DNA from: Saturnia japonica
Lineage: Eukaryota; Arthropoda; Insecta; Lepidoptera; Saturniidae
DNA length: 64,000 nt
Assembly: GCA_033032175.1 (NCBI GenBank)
Contig: CM065323.1
Location: forward strand, 3,968,001-4,032,000
Direction of reading: 5' to 3'
The notes beneath the pieces are model-generated. The model was not told the origin of the DNA. It worked only from the letters and a program-made list of their open reading frames with translations, and ran no database searches. Of the stretch, positions 28,801 through 37,400 are shown in pieces; within the stretch, counting starts at the first letter, position 1, and every line of letters begins with the position of its first letter. A program made the translations under genes and the position numbers.

Positions 28801-31454
28801 ACAACATTATGAGACTGGCTAATGACCTAGAAGACTGTTCGTACTTAGTTGAATTAGATTTTCGCACCCACAAGTCTGCGATCGGCAACTAATCATCTTA
28901 TAGCCAATTTCTTACTTGAAAGTCTTCAAACAATGTGAAGCTTGTGACGTGTCTTTAAAAATATTATTTACAGTTGTATTACACAGTCATTGGTAAAAAT
29001 TGGTTCATGTGACAAAAACTGGTCACAGATGACACCTTTTTTAAAATCATTTTACTTAAATACCTACAGACTTCAAAGCTATCACTGGTCTGTACCATAA
29101 TTTGATGTATAATATATTGTTATTAAAAACGTCATGAATGTATTTACAACATAAATAAGTTGGTTCTTGAGCGGATTTCTTCATTTCTGATTCGATCACG
29201 CAGAAAATCTTAGAGCATAACCATTTTCATTGCCCTTTGAGTGATCTTGAGTTTTCATATGAGGCCCATAGTAAGTAACCAAGTTTCAGAACAAGAACAC
29301 AAGAGTCCAGAACAAAAGTCACTGGTATAGCCCCGAGTATTGCTAAATTTAAGTTATAGTGGGCGGAGTATGTAGTTCGTAGAACGTATGGCAGATAGGA
29401 CCGGGGAATTCTCAAGCGGAAGATGCAGTGTGGCCTACCACATAGTGGACCAAAGACCCGGTAAAGGTTGCGTGAATCCGCTAGATGCGAGCAGCTCTTA
29501 ACCGAACGATCTTTGGGAGAGGCCTATGTCGAGTAGTGGATATCTTTCGGCTGAAATGCTGATTACGTTGATATAAATAAACATACGTTTTTTAATAATT
29601 ATTAATATTTGAAAATGCGGTTTGAAGTTGTGGTGTATAAAATTACAGATCACCCCCATATCGCCAAAATGGAAGGCGGCCATTGTTCAGCGCATTGAAG
29701 ATGAGAGGCAATTGACTATGGTAGCCATGGCGAGAGGCGCTAAACTGCATCCAGGGCAATTCTGGGACTTGTCTGGAACATTCCTGTTCACTATATACGT
29801 TATGACGGCTTTAGGTAATACAAACTTTAATATCTGAGTGTGTAAGAGAATTCTCTTGTACTTCGCTAATAATAAACAGCCAATATTGTAGAACCCTTTT
29901 ATATAGTAGCGCGGCAAATTGACGGCAGTGCCTCTGATGTTAAGCACTTATTGTGTACTAATCCAAACACAATGGTGACTACCGAGAGATTGGCCATCTA
30001 TCGCCAGTTTTTGCCGTCATGCCGGCCTGGATAAATATCTAATCACGTTACGCTTGAAGAACCCGATGTCGAAAGAAGGAGGGAACACATTGGCCTAGCC
30101 GGGAGATGGTTTCACGGTACGACAAAGCTAAGACATAGAGATCTTTTAGTTCGTGTCGAGATTCTTACTGTAAAATTGTGGCTCCTAACCCATCGCGTGT
30201 GGTTATTTTGTGGAAAGTAGACGAGGGAATGAGATTGAACAGCTCTTTAGAATATTCAGCATAATACAGAGGGTAGAAACATTGTTACTGAGGGAAATAG
30301 CTGAAGCGGTTTGATGTATTTAGTAACGTATGAATCATTAACATGATGCGGATATATATTGCGGGTTTGTGTAGCCACGTGGGTTATTCCGCAAAGCCGT
30401 AAAGCAACATGCATATGGCTTACAACACATAATTATAAGAGAGTCGTCCTCAAATTTGTCAATCCATCGGGCATTTTTTTAATAGTAGTACGGCAAACTT
30501 ACGGCACTGTGCCTGGTAAGCACAGTACAAGCTAAAAATAACGGCGACCACCGAGAGATCCCCAGTTCATCGATAGTCGTCACTGTCATGCCAGCCTGCA
30601 AGCTTCTCGATAACTAGTTGATCCAAAATTTGACATACCAAAAGAAAGACCCAGTCGGGTAAAAATATACCCCGCTTGGTTATTAAATATAGACCAATGA
30701 ATCCTAAAATGCAATACCTGTAAACGTGCCACTATGGCAGGTGTTATTCCTGGTATATGGTGTTCTCAATCCAGTCGGACACGATTGTCGTGATCTACCA
30801 CCCAGAATTAGGTATCTTAGATATCAATGTGATTATTTTTGAGATGGGTTACATTTACCTTTTTTTTGTTTTTTGTAGGATTCATTTGACCACAATCTCT
30901 AACCTGATATTTAGTGACTATGTACCTAAAGATGAGATGAGTTTGGTGACAGATTTTCAACTTGATGGTGGTAAAAAGCCAGGCGGGTGGCAAACGGCTA
31001 GGTAGCCAATTGCCGCCCGCTGAACGTCACCGAATAGGTATTCGCCAACGTAGGAATCTAAGAATACTTTCTCAATACTTAATAATCCCAATAAATAAAT
31101 AAATATTTAAAAGCACTATTTTAATCTCTCGTGGAAATGCACAATAGGTAGCTAAGATCTTCTGATTATTTAATTCTCTGTACACCAATTCATCATACAA
31201 ATTTCCGTAACAGCAGCATGACTGTGAAATTTCCCTCCTATCAACATCCAACAAGCCAACTCTCGGGATTACTTCAAGTATTCGTTACGTAGGTTTTCTT
31301 TGTGCAGTTGAATATCAGGTAATTTTTTTTACTAGATATAATGCACACCTTGCATATACCTTTCTCTTGCTCCTCTGGAAGACTAGTAGAGAATGCTTTT
31401 AACATTAAGTCCTCCTATTGTACTTTGTTTATGAGCTTTTTTATGTGCAATAAA

Positions 31455-31495
<41 letters not shown>

Positions 31496-34400
31496 TCGAT
31501 ACCAAATGAAGTTCACTCTAATTTGCTTTTAATTAACATTTCATAAAAAAAATATTTTTCTTAGGTTTCGGTGCGCCAGTACCACAGACTTCGTGGGGTA
31601 GAACTTCGGCTTTGCTGTACGCTATTCTCGCTGTACCAACACATATTTACATAAGTAAGTAGCGAAACTAATATTAATATATATCTAGAAATCTATCTTT
31701 TTCTATCTGACGTGAGGAGAAAACTTCGGATTCCTTTTTAAGCATATTGCGCGCACCGTGGACTGTGAGTTTTGACACGGTTAAAGTTTATATGAAGAAG
31801 GAGAGGAGAAAGCTAAAATGTATATATAATATGTAGTACTAATTGAATACTACGAATACTACTCCATCCTGACCCTCCAAAATATTGATACTGGTACTCG
31901 GCGAAAAGTGACAGCAAGTTATAAAGCCACGATTACGCCAGAGCAACATCGTGCGGCAGATATGGTAATCGATAATCTATTTTACACCGAATCAATATCG
32001 TGCCACAGCGTTTGAATGTTTTTGGTCTACTTTATTGGTTAATGTCACTTTTTTTATTGGTAATACATATGAATATGAAGTGCATCATCTCTTCAGATCA
32101 TATTTTCGTGCAAGGCCAAGTAATAAATATCAACATCACGTTTCATTCTATTGATTTTATAATTTGAATTTTAGAATTTTCCATTACTTCATAATTTCTA
32201 TATCCTTCAATAACATCAATATGTTTTTCATTAGACCACTCCATAATAAATATATATCATATGCTCATAACATATTTTTGATCATCAAAAATCTACTGAA
32301 CTTGAGTGATGTGGTAGGTAGGTAAATTTTCCGAAATTTCATTTTGCAGCCTACCAGTATTTAGCATTTAAACCACTGATTTTCTAAAATTGAGGTTGGC
32401 AACCCTGTTGACGCATAAAAATGTCGCAAGGAATGGTCTGGATACAAGTTCGGTGAAGCTGTAAAAGCCGCAGCGGCTTCAGGGCTCTAAGGTTAACAGT
32501 ATAGTCAGTTCTAAAAAAAAGGTCTGGATACAAGTGCGTCATTTTTAACTTTTGTGGCCATGCGGCACTATGGCAAGCTACAATGCCGCACGTTGTTGCT
32601 TTGGCGTAAACGAGGCCTAAGTAATATTGTTTACGTTCATTTACCTCTATTCTCCATGGTTCATATTGCAAATGTAAAACAGATAATAATAATTAGTCTA
32701 TAGTTAAAAAGACGTCGGTCGAATTTCGACCATTGGGCGACCGCTAGTGTAAATAAAAATGAAATGTTTGTTAGTAAGCGCAACACGTGAGAACGGCTAG
32801 ACCGATTTGACTATTTTTGTTGGTTCTAAATAATAGTAATATTCCAATTAAGAAAAGAAAAGGGAAAGAAAAAAATTTAAATAGATTAGAAAATTAAGTA
32901 AAAAATGAAGTTACGTTTTTCTATTGCTTTTTTTCTTATTCAAGATCAAAACCTTCGATTAAACGATGGATATGCGTAATTCATAAATATCTCTTCACAT
33001 TACGCTTGAAGGAACCGATGTCAGAAAGAGAGATCACACTGGCTGGGAGATGACACAGTTTCACTGTACGACACAGATAACACTTTATAGTTCATGCCGA
33101 GATGGAAGCTACCTACCATAAAACAGTGGCGCCGTAGCCAAGCGCGTGTGTTTCTGACTTTCTGTTGTGGAAAAGAGACCCGGGTATAAGATATTTAGAT
33201 AATTTAATAGGTATTCAAGTAGTTGTTGGTCTCGATATGTAAGCGATGTTTTTACAACTAATATGTAATACTTTTCATTATAATTATACCTACCTACTAT
33301 TATATTATTCCAGTGTTAAACATGAGCACATGCGTTATTATCCACATAGAAATGATATTTGATAAATATCGACAGAAGTTACGTCACGACAAAGTATATA
33401 ATGAGAATTTCAATAATAAAGGTAAGTTAACTGACGGAAGGACTTATAGTTTTCTGATGATTTTTGTGCATTTTTGCAGTAATACCAGGGTCCAAAACAA
33501 TTTTATACATTAAACTAGCAGTGTGCCCGCGGCTTCGCACCTGTTTATTACTACGCAGTATTTATTTAAATCCCGTAAATTTATGTTTACTCATATTATT
33601 GACAGTCATCATAATTTATTTATGGAGGAATGACATATTATACTTTCTGTGTACAAAATATTACGAAAATCCATAGAATTATGAACTCGGCGTGTTAGTG
33701 AGCGGACTTTATTACTCTATGCGAAAATCGGTTAAGAACTAATTCTATTAACGATTTTATGGAATGACGTAAGCGCTACGCATCATGTGTACAAAATGAA
33801 ATCAGAATCGGATGAGACTTGATGTAAATGTAATTTTTTTACATTCTTTTTTTACCATCTCTTAAATATTGAATACCGTTATAGCAATTATGGAACAACT
33901 TAAATTTCCTGTAAACAAAATTTCATAAAAATCGGCTATGAATTAATGAAAATTTTAAATTTTAGGAATAAAAATTTTACGTTCCTTAAAATTGTTATTA
34001 GTTATTCTTAACTATCAATAATTACTAAAAACTAATACTTCCTTTATACAAAATTTCATCAAAATCGGTCAACAATTAATAGGAAATTATTTTTCTATTA
34101 AGATCTAAAAGTGACATTGAAAATTCATATACCCTATTAATTGCCCAATGACTTAAATTAACATGTACATAATTTCATAAGAATCAGGTCACGCCGATTT
34201 AAGTTAAATCCTCATATACAAACAGGCAGACAAAGTTTTTTTTAAAGCATATTCGTAATCAGTATCGTTCATAAAAATTTCTATCGGAAAATTTTGGAAA
34301 AATAATGAACGGTAGGTACAGAGAAAACTTATTAATATAGATGATACGAATGCAATGTTAGATAAAATACTCATTGTTTTTTTTTTTTTTTAACAAGTTA

Positions 34401-37400
34401 AAAATTGCATAGCGCTAGTTTCATGTGGCTTCTAGAAGGAAAAAGTAGTAGGTATTTACTTAATTAAATATATGAGAAATCTGACTTTTGAAGTTCATCA
34501 CAGTTCCTTATTTAGATTCTCGAACTATAATATATCAATATTAGTGACCAAAACCAAAATAAGATATATTACAAGTCGTTACATTCAAATTTCAGATGGA
34601 ATACAAAAAAATACCAACATTTTAAAAAGATGGTTTGAAAGTTAAAAGCTTGTCCTATTAAGAAATCTTTACTTAGTAATTTTCGGAAGGACATCTCAAA
34701 ACATTCTTAATATAAATTCAAAACCCAAGACACCGTCACTTTACAAAGGTATTTTCCCCTTAAGAAGCTTAGATCTCTGAAATAGTTAATAACTCAAGCT
34801 TACGGTCTAAACAATGTTTATTATACGAAGTAAATTGCGCTATGAATATTGTATTTCTGTAAAAGACCATGATCCTACACTAACACGAAATAGCGTATAT
34901 CTGCATATTATGCCTATGTACATATCATATATACCTGTAACATTATTTAACATTACATTCCACCCAGTCATCCACTCATGAAAAATCCTTTTTGTATTTA
35001 TTAAGGAAAGTTATAGGCTATATCTAACATCACGCCACGTCTCTAAGGAGTAAAGCAGTAACCATGAATGTTAACCAAACTGGAAAACTGTAGGCGAGTA
35101 CCTACATAAAAAAGAGAACAACAATAGGTTACACGGTTGCGTTGGCGTTGGCGCATTGTAGATTTGGTCAAATAAATTTTACACTGGTGACACCGTAGGA
35201 CACTGCTAGTAATTTTTATACATACTAACTATAAAGATTATATTTATGTATATAAAACTAGCTTTGCCCCACAGTTTCACTCGTGTTAATTTTATACGAC
35301 AAACATCGCCAACGCACCCGTGTAGGCAATTTTTTATACTTTGTGTAAAACTATCGACATTTTTATAAGAAATAACTTAATTTTTCAAATTATAATATAG
35401 CCTATGTTACTCGCTGATATTGTAGCTTTGTATTAATGTAAGAATTTTTTTAATCGGTCCAGTAGTTTTTGTATTTATCCATTACAAACAAAAAAACAAA
35501 CAAGAAACCAAATCTTTCCTGTTTATAATATTTATATAGATTTATAGAAAATTATATTATTACAGGTGTAAGTATTTCATATGCATAAACATTGCATGTT
35601 CCGCATAGACCTTCACGCTTACTCGTGGTAAATGTAACAAACTACTTAGAATTAATGTTACACAAATCATTTAAACCATACTTGAGAAGTGCATAATACT
35701 TAGAGATATAAATATTAGTAAAAAGATCCTATGAAATGTTAAACTAGGAAAGAAAGAAAGAAACCGCATTTATTTTATGTTAAAAACACGGACAGAATTA
35801 ACACAACACACATATAAATTGGAGTATTAATAATATAATTTATAATATTGATACTTTGCCAAACAAATGCTGCATTCAACATCGAAAAAGACCCCAGCTC
35901 AGCGTATGCTATGGCAAACTACCATAGCGCCGGTTTTCAGTCGAGCCTACACTAAATACTAATGACCTTAAATTAGCTTAGATTATGTATGATTGGGGAT
36001 GCTTTGCTTTCCTAAAAACTTTAGCAAATAGCTGATTTCGTATTTACCTAGGGCCAGGGCCAAACCAAGGATGTTTGTAGCCCAGGTGCAAAATATATAG
36101 TTTGCCACCTGTTATAAACTATAGAATAATCTATCCAATGTTACCTAATTGTAAAATTCTGCATTTTCTCAATAAATTGCATGCATTCTTACCCACTTTA
36201 ATACATGCAGTATTTTGTGTTTGCTCATTCTTGTTTTATATTCATTCTTATTTTTTTATTATTGCGCTACTGACAATAATATTTTTATCTTTTAATTTAA
36301 AATGATTACGGAGAATTAGGTTGTTTCAAAACAGTAGAAAATAGACAGATATAACTTTAAAAAAGGATTTTCACCTTTACTTTCTTTTTATTTTGTCGTC
36401 TAAGTTATCTCCTGGGTTTTATATACCATTTACACCCCCGGCACGACTTGGCCCTGTATTTATCCTAACGTTTTCTTTCATAGATCAGAATATTCGAGTA
36501 CATAGATCAGACAGATACATTACATGTGAAAATTACAAGCATTGTTTTATTTATTGTGTTAAGTATGTTATTAGTTATAAAAATAATTTAGCTCAAAATG
36601 TAGAAGAAGCTAATTCCAAAGTCAGGTATGTTATTTGCAAAATGTCCAATTCTTGGCGACTAGTTTGAATTTCAAATGTGTATAAAGCCAAACTTAATCA
36701 GACTCCATTTCTAATCTAAGTTGTCTTCGCCGATCTGTGGGTCAATTTACTTAATTTGACTTGGAAATACTAAGTACAAGAATTGGAATCTAATTTCAAA
36801 TAAAATATGTTAACTGCTTTCCATAAGTCACTCCGATTAGAAATGAAGCCTAATCGAGGATTAACATCTATACTAATTACTATTATCTGTTTTAGCTGGC
36901 GTGGACTACAGAATAACGTCGATCGGGCACACATGCGAATCGTTCAACCCCCGCTCCCGATTATATTAATGACAAAAATGCTTAAGAGACAGACATGTAG
37001 CGACAAGATAGAACAAAATGTACTGTCAGCACAGACCACCGACACGGCACAATTTGTAATGTTTAACTAGTGTTAGTCCAGCCGGCCGGGGACGCACTCG
37101 TATGTAATCAGATTATATAACTTTTAGTGTAACAATATACTCAGTGAAATATTCATAGACTTTATATTTTACAAAACCCTTTAAGTAACGGTCGCTTAAA
37201 CATATCATATACGATTAAGTGATCTTTACAGACATATGCTCTCGCTGATATTTACTTTAATTTTATATAATATATCTTACGGTTTACTCAGCGTAAGCCA
37301 TCTAAGCGCCTCAAAATCGTCATTTTTCAGAATTGTTTTTTATTTTCTCGGAACCCTAAATATTTTTCTAAAATTAAAGTAGGCTTAGTTACTCCTTATA

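Noticed and set aside
29622..29837. Stand-alone 71-residue protein
   Set aside because: It is channel exon C read through its flanking intron sequence.
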